Source: Mycobacterium sp. 3519A (GTDB lineage Bacteria; Actinomycetota; Actinomycetes; Mycobacteriales; Mycobacteriaceae). Taken from it: a stretch of DNA of 64,000 nucleotides. The DNA lies in contig NZ_OESG01000014.1 in NCBI RefSeq assembly GCF_900240945.1, positions 1,594,015-1,658,014 of the forward strand, read 5' to 3'. The notes beneath the pieces were generated by a model. It had not been told where the DNA came from, searched no databases, and worked only from the letters and a program-made list of their open reading frames with translations. Both the position numbers and the translations under genes were made by a program. Shown here in pieces: positions 26,397 through 34,670 of the stretch (position 1 is its first letter; the number at the start of each line of letters is the position of its first letter).

Positions 26397-27964
26397 TCGA
26401 CGAACATCCCGATGGTAGGAAGGTGAATCTCCATCACCTCGTCGAAGAACGTGCGCGGTCGCATCCCGATTTGCCTGCGCTGACCTTCAAACAGCAGACG
26501 CTCACCTACGGGGCGCTGTGGAACCAGGTCAGGGAGGTCGCCGCCGGTCTTGCTGCGCTGGGTGTGGGCTCTGGCCAGCGTGTCGCCTTGTTCCTCGACA
26601 AGAGGATCGAGACGGTGACGGCGATGTATGGTGCGTCGGCGGCGGGCGCTGCGATCGTGCCGATCAATCCCCTGCTCCGTCCTGCACAGGTCGGACACAT
26701 CCTGCGGGACTGCGAAGTTCGGGTTCTCGTCACATCGCGCGAGCGGTTGTCCCTGATGCGCGACGAGCTGGCAGCATGCCCGTCGATCGAACACGTCGTG
26801 CTCGTCAGCGCGCCGATCGACGAGCCAGATGTGCACGCGCATTACGCAATACACGATTGGGAGCGGGTGCGCGGGCCAGTACAGGCGCTGCCCACCTCGA
26901 ATGTGTCCGAGCGCGATCTTGCCGTCATCATCTACACCTCGGGAAGCACGGGTAAGCCGAAGGGCGTCATGCTCAGCCACGGCAACGCGCTGGCCACCAG
27001 CATGCAGTCGTACCTCGGCAACACCTCCGACGACGTGATCCTCGTTGCGCTGCCGTTGAGCTTCGATGCCGGTTTCAGCCAGTTGACGCTGGCCTTCGCC
27101 GCGGGCGCGCACGCGATCCTGATGAACTACCTGCTTCCCGGTGACGTGCCGCGGTTGTGCGCCAAGCACGGCGTGACCGGCATTACCTGCGTGCCTCCGC
27201 TGTGGAGCCAAATCGTCGAGCAGAAATGGCCGGAGGAAGCGAAGGCGTCGCTGCGCTACTTCGGGACGACCGGCGGACGGATGCCCAAGACCATCCTGGA
27301 GAAGTTGCGCGAGCTGTTCCCGTCGGCGACGCCGTTCTTGATGTACGGGATGACCGAGGCATTCCGGTCGACCTACCTCGATCCGGCAGAAGTCGACCGC
27401 AGGCCCGACTCCATCGGGAAGACCGTTCCCACTGCCGAAATCCTGGTGGTGCGCCATGACGGGTCGCCGTGCGACCCGGGCGAGGAGGGCGAACTGGTCC
27501 ACCGCGACGGACCGCATATCGCCCTCGGCTATTGGAACGATCACGAGCGCACGGCGGAGCGTTTCCGGCCGGTTCCTGGCTTGGATGGACTTGCGGTCTG
27601 GTCGGGCGACAGGGCGATCACCGACGACGAAGGCTTCATCTACTTCATCGGACGCAGGGACTGGATGATCAAGACGTCCGGCTACCGGATCAGCCCGACG
27701 GAGGTGGAGGAGGTCGCTTACGCGACGCGGTTGGTGCGCGATGCGGTGGCATTCGGCGTCGACGATGAGACTCTCGGGCAGCGCGTCCGCCTGGTAGTCG
27801 CGCCAGCTGTGACGGAGTTCGACCCAGATGTCCTGATCAAGGAGATGAAGGCGCAGTTGCCGCTGTACATGGTGCCCAGCTCAGTCGTCGTACTGGATGC
27901 GTTGCCTCGCAATCCCAATGGCAAGTTCGACAGGGCGTTTTTGCGCGAGGAGTTCGGAACGTGA
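26390..27964 (+). CDS. AMP-forming acyl/amino-acid ligase of the exosortase-A-associated type
   Basis: The 524-residue member of the ANL superfamily activates a carboxylate as an adenylate and usually passes it to a thiol. The phosphate loop YTSGSTGKPKGV is at 182-193, with YGMTEAF, the hinge-side GYRISPTEVEE and the C-terminal lysine in PRNPNGKFDR also present. Gene order ligase, PLP decarboxylase and ACP is the one known beside exosortase A loci (the TIGR03098/TIGR03099 pair). No exosortase is present here. The likely acceptor is the ACP encoded at 30220. Substrate unknown. Confidence 0.87.
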   Translation: MVIDEHPDGRKVNLHHLVEERARSHPDLPALTFKQQTLTYGALWNQVREVAAGLAALGVGSGQRVALFLDKRIETVTAMYGASAAGAAIVPINPLLRPAQVGHILRDCEVRVLVTSRERLSLMRDELAACPSIEHVVLVSAPIDEPDVHAHYAIHDWERVRGPVQALPTSNVSERDLAVIIYTSGSTGKPKGVMLSHGNALATSMQSYLGNTSDDVILVALPLSFDAGFSQLTLAFAAGAHAILMNYLLPGDVPRLCAKHGVTGITCVPPLWSQIVEQKWPEEAKASLRYFGTTGGRMPKTILEKLRELFPSATPFLMYGMTEAFRSTYLDPAEVDRRPDSIGKTVPTAEILVVRHDGSPCDPGEEGELVHRDGPHIALGYWNDHERTAERFRPVPGLDGLAVWSGDRAITDDEGFIYFIGRRDWMIKTSGYRISPTEVEEVAYATRLVRDAVAFGVDDETLGQRVRLVVAPAVTEFDPDVLIKEMKAQLPLYMVPSSVVVLDALPRNPNGKFDRAFLREEFGT

Positions 27965-29187
27965 CGGCGCGGACAATGATTGCGGCGTTCGGCAGCATCG
28001 ACGGTCAGCTGGCCGTTGGCGGGATGCCACTGGAACGGCTCACGGCACGCGTGGGCTCCACCCCCTATTTCGCTTATGATCGGCGGCTGCTGACCGACCG
28101 GATCGACGTACTGCGGGCTACGTTGCCGCCCACCGTGAAGTTCAGTTATGCGGTGAAGGCGAACCCGATGCCTGCGGTGCTGCAACACCTCTCGGGTCTC
28201 GTCGACGGCATGGACGTCGCCTCGACGACCGAGATGCAGAACGCCCTCGATACCGGACTCCCGGCTCGCGCAATAAGTTTCGCGGGACCGGGTAAGACGG
28301 AGGCCGAGATCGTCCAGGCGGTCGCGGCGGGCGTCACCATCGAGATGGAATCCGTGGCCGAAGCCCAGCGAGTGATCCGCGCCGGCGACATGCTCGGCAT
28401 CCGACCGCGTGCCGCGGTACGGGTGAATCCCGACTTCCAGGTGAAAGGGTCAGGCATGCGGATGGGCGGCGGGCCGCAACAGTTCGGCGTCGACGCCGAG
28501 CAAGTGCCGGACTTTCTTGCCGATCTGGCCGCCGCGGACCTGGATTTCGTCGGCTTCCACGTGTTTCCGGGATCGCAGAACCTCAACGCCGAGATCCTGT
28601 GTGGGGCGCAGCGTCAGACCGTCGAGTTGATCATCGCGCTGGCCGAGAAGGCGCCTGCGCCAGTGCAGTACATCAACCTCGGTGGTGGGTTCGGCATCCC
28701 GTATTTCGACAAGGACGCCCCGCTCGACCTGTCCGCTATCGGAGCCAATCTCGCTGAGTTGATCGACAACAGAATCTCACCGAACCTGCCCGACGCCGAG
28801 GTCGTGATCGAACTCGGGCGCTACATCGTGGGGGAGTGCGGTGTGTATGTGACGCGGGTGGTCGACCGCAAGGTTTCGCGCGGTCGCACCTATCTCGTGG
28901 TCGATGGCGGGCTGCATCACCAGATGGCCGCCTCAGGAAACTTTGGTTCGGTCATCCGCCGGAACTATCCGATTGCCGTCGGTAACCGCTTGATTGAACC
29001 GGCCGGCGGTCCGGTGACCGTCGTGGGTTGCCTCTGCACTCCGCTTGACCTGTTGGGCGACGAGGTCATGCTTCCCGACGCGCGGATAGGCGACCTCATC
29101 GTCTTGTTCCAGGCAGGCGCTTACGGGTTGACGGCAAGTCCGACAGCATTTCTCAGCCACCCGTCCCCAGTCGAAGTGCTTGTGTAG
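27961..29187 (+). CDS. Fold-III PLP-dependent decarboxylase (DAP/ornithine decarboxylase type)
   Basis: The 408-residue enzyme has an alanine-racemase-like barrel and a C-terminal beta domain. Lys66 in FSYAVKANPM should bind PLP. Glycine-rich phosphate binding is at INLGGGFGIPYF, and VVGCLCTPLDLLG carries the cysteine used across the dimer in this family. Family members decarboxylate diaminopimelate, lysine, ornithine or arginine. Members paired with an AMP ligase and ACP have no proven substrate to my knowledge. It overlaps the ligase by 4 bases, so the two are translated together. Confidence 0.88.
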   Translation: MTARTMIAAFGSIDGQLAVGGMPLERLTARVGSTPYFAYDRRLLTDRIDVLRATLPPTVKFSYAVKANPMPAVLQHLSGLVDGMDVASTTEMQNALDTGLPARAISFAGPGKTEAEIVQAVAAGVTIEMESVAEAQRVIRAGDMLGIRPRAAVRVNPDFQVKGSGMRMGGGPQQFGVDAEQVPDFLADLAAADLDFVGFHVFPGSQNLNAEILCGAQRQTVELIIALAEKAPAPVQYINLGGGFGIPYFDKDAPLDLSAIGANLAELIDNRISPNLPDAEVVIELGRYIVGECGVYVTRVVDRKVSRGRTYLVVDGGLHHQMAASGNFGSVIRRNYPIAVGNRLIEPAGGPVTVVGCLCTPLDLLGDEVMLPDARIGDLIVLFQAGAYGLTASPTAFLSHPSPVEVLV

Positions 29188-29222
29188 GCGCACCGGCGGG
29201 GCGCAAAAGGAGAGACCGATCG

Positions 29223-29255
29223 ATGAACTTCAGCCACAGCGGGGACGCTACGTGA
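29223..29255 (+). other. Possible 10-codon leader ORF resembling the start of the ACP gene
   Basis: An ATG at 29223 has a good AAGGAG ribosome site 9 bases upstream and opens MNFSHSGDAT, ending in TGA at 29253-29255. That stop overlaps the GTG chosen for the next gene (GTGA). The bases TCGATGAACTTCAGCCA match the start region of the ACP gene (TCGATGAGCTTCAGCCA, from 30217) at 16 of 17 positions. It may be a translational-coupling leader or a leftover of a duplicated ACP start. Expression is unproven. Confidence 0.4.
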
Positions 29256-30223
29256 ACGCCATCAAGGAGCTCCGAAGGACCGGGCAGCTGTCCCGAGAGG
29301 ACCTGGAAAGAACCCGACTCTACAAGTTCGCCGGGAAGATCTACCATCGCGGCCTGATCGGGTCCCGAACACGACTCGAATACCGGTGGCGGTACCTCAG
29401 CAGGAAGTTGGCAGGCACCAGCCTCGGCAAGACCATCCTGTGCTACCCCGATACTCCCGACCATTCGCAGCTGCTCTACAAAATCTGTAATTTCTTGGGC
29501 TGCAAGATGACTGATTCGATCACATCACGGCCGGACCTGATCATCGCCTTCGAAGACACCACCAAGCGCGCGCACAGTCCAATCCTCGCCGACCTCGCCG
29601 AGGGCCACCGCGTGGTGAATCAAGGATGCGACGACATCAGCAAGATCAAGGTGGAGAGCGTATTCCGCGACGTCTTCGGATACGGGACCTTCGTCGATCC
29701 CGAAGCGCACCAAGGGCTATGCGTGATGAAGTCGAATGCGAATGCGATGCATGACGGCCAACTGGTCGAATGCCCCATCATCGCGGCGCGTAGCGGCGTC
29801 ATCTATCAGAGACTGATCAACAACGCCGCAGACGACGAGGTGCTCGACATTCGGGTTCCCATCATCGGCACCGACATTCCATTCGTGTATCTGAAATACC
29901 GCAGTCTGCGATCGCGATTCAGCAACAAGAACACCCGGGTCACCATGAGTGCCGTCGACGCGGTTTTCACCAGCGACGAGGTAGCGAAGATAAAGCGGTT
30001 CGCGGACGAACTCGGTTTGGGCTTCGGCGAACTCGACATCCTCAGAGATGTTGACGACGGTGACATCTACATAGTCGACGTGAACAACACTCCCTGTGGG
30101 CCCCCGAATCATCTGTGCAAGGAGGAAAGTCGGCGAGCAGTGCAGATCTTGAGTCATAGCTTCGACACGCAGTTTCTCACCAGCTCCAATCGACGAGACG
30201 CCGACGGAAGGGACGTTCGATGA
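29252..30223 (+). CDS. ATP-grasp-like protein of the ligase/decarboxylase/ACP cassette
   Basis: The protein has 323 residues from the GTG at 29252. The C-terminal third ends FGELDILRDVDDGDIYIVDV followed by NNTP, which looks like the metal- and ATP-binding end of ATP-grasp ligases (acidic residue, then Asp-x-Asn-x-x-Pro). The middle is weaker and the family call is tentative. ATP-grasp enzymes join a carboxylate to an amine or thiol. It sits between the PLP decarboxylase (64 bases away, or coupled through the leader ORF) and the ACP (4-base overlap). A TTG at 29180 is another possible start. Base composition is a little lower in GC than upstream genes. Confidence 0.65.
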   Translation: MNAIKELRRTGQLSREDLERTRLYKFAGKIYHRGLIGSRTRLEYRWRYLSRKLAGTSLGKTILCYPDTPDHSQLLYKICNFLGCKMTDSITSRPDLIIAFEDTTKRAHSPILADLAEGHRVVNQGCDDISKIKVESVFRDVFGYGTFVDPEAHQGLCVMKSNANAMHDGQLVECPIIAARSGVIYQRLINNAADDEVLDIRVPIIGTDIPFVYLKYRSLRSRFSNKNTRVTMSAVDAVFTSDEVAKIKRFADELGLGFGELDILRDVDDGDIYIVDVNNTPCGPPNHLCKEESRRAVQILSHSFDTQFLTSSNRRDADGRDVR

Positions 30224-30480
30224 GCTTCAGCCAAGACACACTCGATCGCGTGAAGGTCGTGATCGCGAAGACTCTCGGAATTCAGGATCGGGCCGACCGA
30301 CTCGAGGACACCACTGAATTGTTCGGCAGCATGCCGGAACTGGATTCGATGTCGGTGGTCGCACTTGCAGTCAATCTGGAACGGGAGTTCGATTTCGAGA
30401 TAGACGACGAGGCCTTCACCGGAGAGGTCTTCGAGACGATCGGAACGTTGGCGGAGTTCGTCGACCAACGCAAGGGTTAG
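30220..30480 (+). CDS. Acyl carrier protein
   Basis: The 86-residue acidic helical protein is of the phosphopantetheine-carrier family. Ser43 in PELDSMSVVAL is the expected attachment site (DSM in place of the usual DSL). GGAAGGGA lies 9 bases before the ATG. It is the last gene of the glycan operon and overlaps the ATP-grasp-like gene by 4 bases. The presence of its own AMP ligase suggests that it carries an amino acid or a similar acid, not fatty acid intermediates. Confidence 0.9.
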   Translation: MSFSQDTLDRVKVVIAKTLGIQDRADRLEDTTELFGSMPELDSMSVVALAVNLEREFDFEIDDEAFTGEVFETIGTLAEFVDQRKG

Positions 30481-30482
30481 CG

Positions 30483-31760
30483 TCAGCCTTGGCGCTCAGG
30501 GCAATTCGAGGGAGCGACTGCGCCGGCGAATCGATCGGCGATCCAACGATCCACTGGACGAGAGACCTTCCACAGGATGTTCTGATGGTCGGCGTTCACT
30601 TGCAGATACTGGACCGTTCCGCCGAGTGCGCAACTGCGTGACACCGCGAACTGAACCCATTCCGGGAAGATGACCGCATCCTGTTTGGCGCTGATGACGA
30701 GCATCGGCTTCTCCAGCGGCCGATCAGGCACTGCGACCCGACGCAACACTTCCTGTAACTTGCCGACGGCCTGACCGGAATCCGCGCTCAGATCGTTGGA
30801 GTCGCGGAGGCGGTGGGCGACGGGGCGCCAGAGCACGGGGGCAGGCACCACCCGGGTGCGTCTCGGTTGTCGGGGACTGATTTTGCACCGGCTCAGTGAT
30901 TTCACGTACGACCGCGTGTCCTGGTGGAGGAATGCACGCGCATCGAGATCAGGGTTGTATCGGGCCAGGCCGACAATGAGTGACGGAAACAAAGCCCGCT
31001 GTTCGTCGGTCATCGACTTCGACAGCGCAAGTTCGGCGGCCCCCGACAGATTCGTCGCCGGCGCCAGCGCAACGGTTCCTTGCAGCTGCAGACCGCCTCC
31101 GTAGAAGGAGTCCAGCTCGTTGGCGACCCAGACGGCCTGCCCGCCTTGCGAATAGCCGATGGCGACCCAACGTGTCGACGCCTTCGTTGTGAGGTTCCGC
31201 ATGGCGCGCACCGCGTCGATGGTGTTGAAGGCCGCCGTGCGGGGTTCGAGGTAGGGATGTGAACCGGTCTCACCGAGGCCCTCGTAATCGGTGAGGGCCA
31301 CGGCGTAGTGGCTTTCCAACAACTCCTGGATCAGGAAGCCGTAGCCCTGCAGGTTCGGCTGGCGAGAAGGGCCGCAGTTGTTGCCGATGCCAACCGTTCC
31401 GTGGGCGAGCGCGACGACCGGCCAGCCATTCGGCGGCGGCGCACCGCGGGGGACGAAGAATGCTCCCGAAATCTCGCGCATTCCGCCGTCCAACCCGGAC
31501 ACCGACTTGTACACCGCGCGCCAGGCCTGCCCTAACGTGTCAGGGTCCGCCAGCGGTGGGTCGTTGTACGGCTCTTGCCGGACGAGATTGCCGCGGCTGC
31601 TCCAGACATCCTTCGCGACCTCGGGCAACTGCGAGACGAGTGGCGTCGGAGGCGGAGCGGGAGGCGAGGCGCAACCGGTCAGGGCGGCCAGACACAGGAG
31701 TAGCGCGACTGCGAGCGTCGGCCGCCAATTCAACCGGGCGACCATCGCTGCTGCGCGCAT
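30483..31760 (-). CDS. Exported lipoprotein esterase/lipase, alpha/beta hydrolase
   Basis: The 425-residue protein has a lipoprotein signal (lipobox AALTGC, Cys near residue 30) and a secretory-lipase-like alpha/beta hydrolase domain. The HG motif is in VVALAHGTVGIGNNCGPS and the nucleophile elbow is GYSQGG. The acid and His candidates are in SAKQDAVIFPEW and NADHQNILW. It is convergent with the ACP gene with only 2 bases between stops, and follows the PP-loop gene by 30 bases. It should act outside the membrane and could edit ester groups on the glycan or lipid; that is inference. Confidence 0.8.
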   Translation of the reverse strand: MRAAAMVARLNWRPTLAVALLLCLAALTGCASPPAPPPTPLVSQLPEVAKDVWSSRGNLVRQEPYNDPPLADPDTLGQAWRAVYKSVSGLDGGMREISGAFFVPRGAPPPNGWPVVALAHGTVGIGNNCGPSRQPNLQGYGFLIQELLESHYAVALTDYEGLGETGSHPYLEPRTAAFNTIDAVRAMRNLTTKASTRWVAIGYSQGGQAVWVANELDSFYGGGLQLQGTVALAPATNLSGAAELALSKSMTDEQRALFPSLIVGLARYNPDLDARAFLHQDTRSYVKSLSRCKISPRQPRRTRVVPAPVLWRPVAHRLRDSNDLSADSGQAVGKLQEVLRRVAVPDRPLEKPMLVISAKQDAVIFPEWVQFAVSRSCALGGTVQYLQVNADHQNILWKVSRPVDRWIADRFAGAVAPSNCPERQG

Positions 31761-31790
31761 TCACCGACCTCCACCCCAGAGCAGGCCACG

Positions 31791-33386
31791 CTATTGTCCA
31801 TTTCGCCACGCCTCTACCGCCGTACTGTAACGAGGACGGATGCGTTCGGTCGCCCAGATCATCGGTAGCGGTCCAAGACGCGAGTGGCTGTGAATTTCGA
31901 TCGGTTTCTTTTTCAGTGCTGGAGCGACGCGTAACAAATTGAGCCTGTGCAAAATGCGATATGTGAGAGAACGTCCCGATTCGGTCCATGCGTCAAGCAG
32001 ATAGCTGAGCCGTATTCGAAGAGGCAGCCTCTGCTGCCGCGAGAAATCGCGGACAGCCTGGCGTGTTGGCGATGTCCAAGCGTCCTCGCCGTGCACATGC
32101 AGCAGAGCTGTTGTCGCTCGCTTTTTCTGTCCGAAGGCAGCGCGCGGAACGCCTGCCTCCTCGACGATGCGGCGAGCGATCGGACGGTCGTAATCCGTGC
32201 CGATCGACCAAGGTCTCATCGTTGCGCTGTTGGCGATCTCGAGGAGCTTCGGCAGTCGGCGAGCACAGATAAACGGAGCAGGAACATGTACGAAGTCGAC
32301 CCGAAGGCGGAACTCGTTCAGCGACGCGCCACTCATGTCGTTGCTGCGTAGTTGCTCATCGGGATGGCTGTGCACGTTCCACACGCGACCGCCGTGATAG
32401 CCGGTGAAGAACACGCTGTGCTGCAAGTCGTGTTCGAACGCCAGCATGTTGACGTCTTCACCGCTCATTCCGGTGGCCAGGAACTCAGCTTCCGGGCACG
32501 AGTCCATGCCCCGGTAAGCCTCACGTTCGAATTCCTTCAGTCCAAACTGCAGTGCGGCGGCGACCGGCTCGCCGGAGTCACCCTCGATCTGCGCCCTTCC
32601 GTGCGGGCGGGCGTCTCTGAAAGTGACCGCCCTTTCACAGCCGGCGCGGCGGGCCAGGGCCGCGACGGCGGGTGAGTCGTATCCGGTGGAGACCGATGCG
32701 AGCGGCGAGTACGCGCTTTTGCGACAGGCCGAGGCGGCATTGGTGACCGTCTTCTGCACGACGTCGGCCAGGATCGCGACGTACTGGTCAAACGTGTCGA
32801 ACGGCGGCGACTGGGGCTTGTCTTCGAAAGAGATGCGGCCGTCGCAACGGAGCCGGAGATTCTTGAAGTAGACGATATGGCCTTCGCCTCGACTACCCGT
32901 TGCGGTCTCGCCCACGGCGCCGGTGAAGCGCACCGGGATCACGGTGTCGAAGGCGTCGGTTCCGTCGTAGACGATCTTCGTGAAGTCGGCTGCGTAAATC
33001 GTGTGGTGCGGATCGAGTTCCGCGCCCGCGGCGGTCAGCAGAAACACCAGCGAATTCGACACAAAGATTTCGCCGTCGTGTTGGATGAACTGCACTCGCT
33101 CAAGTGTGTGGCTTGGCGTGACGACGATCAGTTCGTCGCCGGCGATTCGTCCTCCGGAGCCGAACACGTCGGCAGTTTCGGAGAAGTCGAAGGCTTCGGC
33201 GCTGCCGGCCCACGCCCCCTCGAAGAAACCATCACCGCGTATCTCCACGCTACTGCCGCATAGCAGGTCGACGGCATCGTTGCCGAAACAGAGGTGAGCA
33301 CACCATGCCATGAGCGGCAGGGTGGGATCGGAGGTGACCCTGAGCCGCACTGCCGCAGCATACCTGTCAGTTGAACCGTTGCGCAC
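31791..33386 (-). CDS. Asparagine-synthetase-like PP-loop enzyme lacking the glutaminase cysteine
   Basis: The protein has about 531 residues. The C-terminal part (from about 200) has the ATP-pyrophosphatase loop SVSTGYDSPA (STGYDS at 233-238) of asparagine-synthetase-type amidotransferases. The N-terminal part (QFIQHDGEIFVSNSLVFLLT) resembles the glutaminase fold, but no N-terminal catalytic Cys is seen. Related enzymes without it (beta-lactam synthetase type) use AMP activation to make amides. The start is uncertain: GTG at 33386, GTG at 33350 or ATG at 33311. It is divergent from the ATP-grasp gene. GC looks lower than in flanking core genes, especially at 31850-32300. Confidence 0.72.
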   Translation of the reverse strand: MRNGSTDRYAAAVRLRVTSDPTLPLMAWCAHLCFGNDAVDLLCGSSVEIRGDGFFEGAWAGSAEAFDFSETADVFGSGGRIAGDELIVVTPSHTLERVQFIQHDGEIFVSNSLVFLLTAAGAELDPHHTIYAADFTKIVYDGTDAFDTVIPVRFTGAVGETATGSRGEGHIVYFKNLRLRCDGRISFEDKPQSPPFDTFDQYVAILADVVQKTVTNAASACRKSAYSPLASVSTGYDSPAVAALARRAGCERAVTFRDARPHGRAQIEGDSGEPVAAALQFGLKEFEREAYRGMDSCPEAEFLATGMSGEDVNMLAFEHDLQHSVFFTGYHGGRVWNVHSHPDEQLRSNDMSGASLNEFRLRVDFVHVPAPFICARRLPKLLEIANSATMRPWSIGTDYDRPIARRIVEEAGVPRAAFGQKKRATTALLHVHGEDAWTSPTRQAVRDFSRQQRLPLRIRLSYLLDAWTESGRSLTYRILHRLNLLRVAPALKKKPIEIHSHSRLGPLPMIWATERIRPRYSTAVEAWRNGQ

Positions 33387-33440
33387 AGAACATCATGAAT
33401 TGTTTGCTGTAGCGGTCCTGCGCACCGTAGGGTGGAGCCC

Positions 33441-34658
33441 GTGACAGGGGGCATGGCCGGCGGCGAACGCCGGCGGGAGGACATTTGCGTCAGCGAGCAG
33501 CCGGCGGCCGACTGTGTGCGCGCCGCAGCTCGGCGCGGAATTGGGTCGAAGTCGGCGCTCATAGAGCACGCAGCGGCCGAGAGAGGCATCGCCGCGTCTC
33601 GGTTGAGCAACTCCGAAGTCCTGATCGACGTTCCGGGGTGGGGTTCCTCGGTCTACTTCCACCATATGAATGGACCGCGAAGTATCGGCGGCAGGTTCTA
33701 CTGCGACGAAAAGGCTGTTGCGCGAGACATACTCAGGTCCGCAGGCCTCAACGTCGCCACCTCTCGCGCCTTTGCTCCCCATGAGCTCGAGGAGGGGTTG
33801 CAGTACGCGGAGAGCATCGGATACCCGGTCGTCGTGAAGCCAACCAACTGCGCGCGAGGCACGGGCGTCACTGCCAACGTTCAATCGCCAGACGCTTTGA
33901 TGAGCGCGTGGCGCCGCGCGAGTGCGGCAAACTTCGGTTGGTTCGACAAGGCAGCCACCATTGCGCGGTCCCTGTGCGAGAGCCCGGTGCCGAGCGGCGG
34001 CAGCGGCTGGAAGGCTCAGGCGGCCGCGTACCGAGACGCGATTCGCCGGGCGGCTTCTCGAGCCTGGGAGAGTCGCTTCCGCCCGGTGCTCGTCGAAAAG
34101 CACTTCGACGGTAACGACTTCAGGGCCTTCGTTGTCGGCGACAAGGTGGTCTCCGTGACGCAACGGAAGCGGGCTAACGTCATCGGTGACGGTGTCGCGA
34201 CGATCCGGGAATTGATCGAGCGCAAGAACGCTATTCGGGCGGGGAACGCCTATCTCCGTGATTGTCCGATCCCAACTAGGCCCGATGTGTTGGACCTCAT
34301 GTCTGGGGCCGGACTCACGACGGCGCACATCCCGGCACGAGACGAAACAGTTGTACTCCGAAGCGCTTCTAACTTGTCGGCAGGCGGGGACAGCATCGAC
34401 GTCACCGACGAAGCGCACCCCGAGTTCATCGACATCGCCGTCAAGGCAGTTCGAGCGATTCCTGCGGTCGAATACGCCGGAGTTGACCTCATCACGCCGG
34501 ACATCACAGCGCCACCCACTGCCGCGAACCACATCGTGAGCGAGGTCGAACACTCGCCCGCCATGCTGGCCCACTTCCCTTTGGTCGGGGCTCCGCGGGA
34601 TATGGCAGGCGCTGTGCTGCAGCACTATCTGGAGCAGGGCGTGGGGCTGACGGGCTGA
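33441..34658 (+). CDS. ATP-grasp ligase, cyanophycin-synthetase-like
   Basis: The protein has about 405 residues. The ATP-grasp core is recognisable in GYPVVVKPTNCARGTGVTAN and VLVEKHFDGNDFRAFVVGDK, followed by RKRANVIGDGVATIREL. This run is typical of the central domain of cyanophycin synthetase and glutathione-synthase-like ligases. It lacks the Mur-ligase half of cyanophycin synthetase. Such enzymes form peptide-type bonds with ATP. GTG at 33441 has AGGGTGG 5 bases upstream; GTG 33432 and ATG 33453 are alternatives. It lies 12 bases before the racemase gene, which suggests a D-amino-acid or Asp/Glu substrate. Confidence 0.8.
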   Translation: MTGGMAGGERRREDICVSEQPAADCVRAAARRGIGSKSALIEHAAAERGIAASRLSNSEVLIDVPGWGSSVYFHHMNGPRSIGGRFYCDEKAVARDILRSAGLNVATSRAFAPHELEEGLQYAESIGYPVVVKPTNCARGTGVTANVQSPDALMSAWRRASAANFGWFDKAATIARSLCESPVPSGGSGWKAQAAAYRDAIRRAASRAWESRFRPVLVEKHFDGNDFRAFVVGDKVVSVTQRKRANVIGDGVATIRELIERKNAIRAGNAYLRDCPIPTRPDVLDLMSGAGLTTAHIPARDETVVLRSASNLSAGGDSIDVTDEAHPEFIDIAVKAVRAIPAVEYAGVDLITPDITAPPTAANHIVSEVEHSPAMLAHFPLVGAPRDMAGAVLQHYLEQGVGLTG

Positions 34659-34670
34659 GGGGGCATTGAT

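Noticed and set aside
27961..29187. The PLP decarboxylase as a second lysA (diaminopimelate decarboxylase for lysine)
   Set aside because: Its coupling to an AMP ligase and ACP and its place in a glycan operon fit the exosortase-associated subtype better; residue-level specificity could not be decided.
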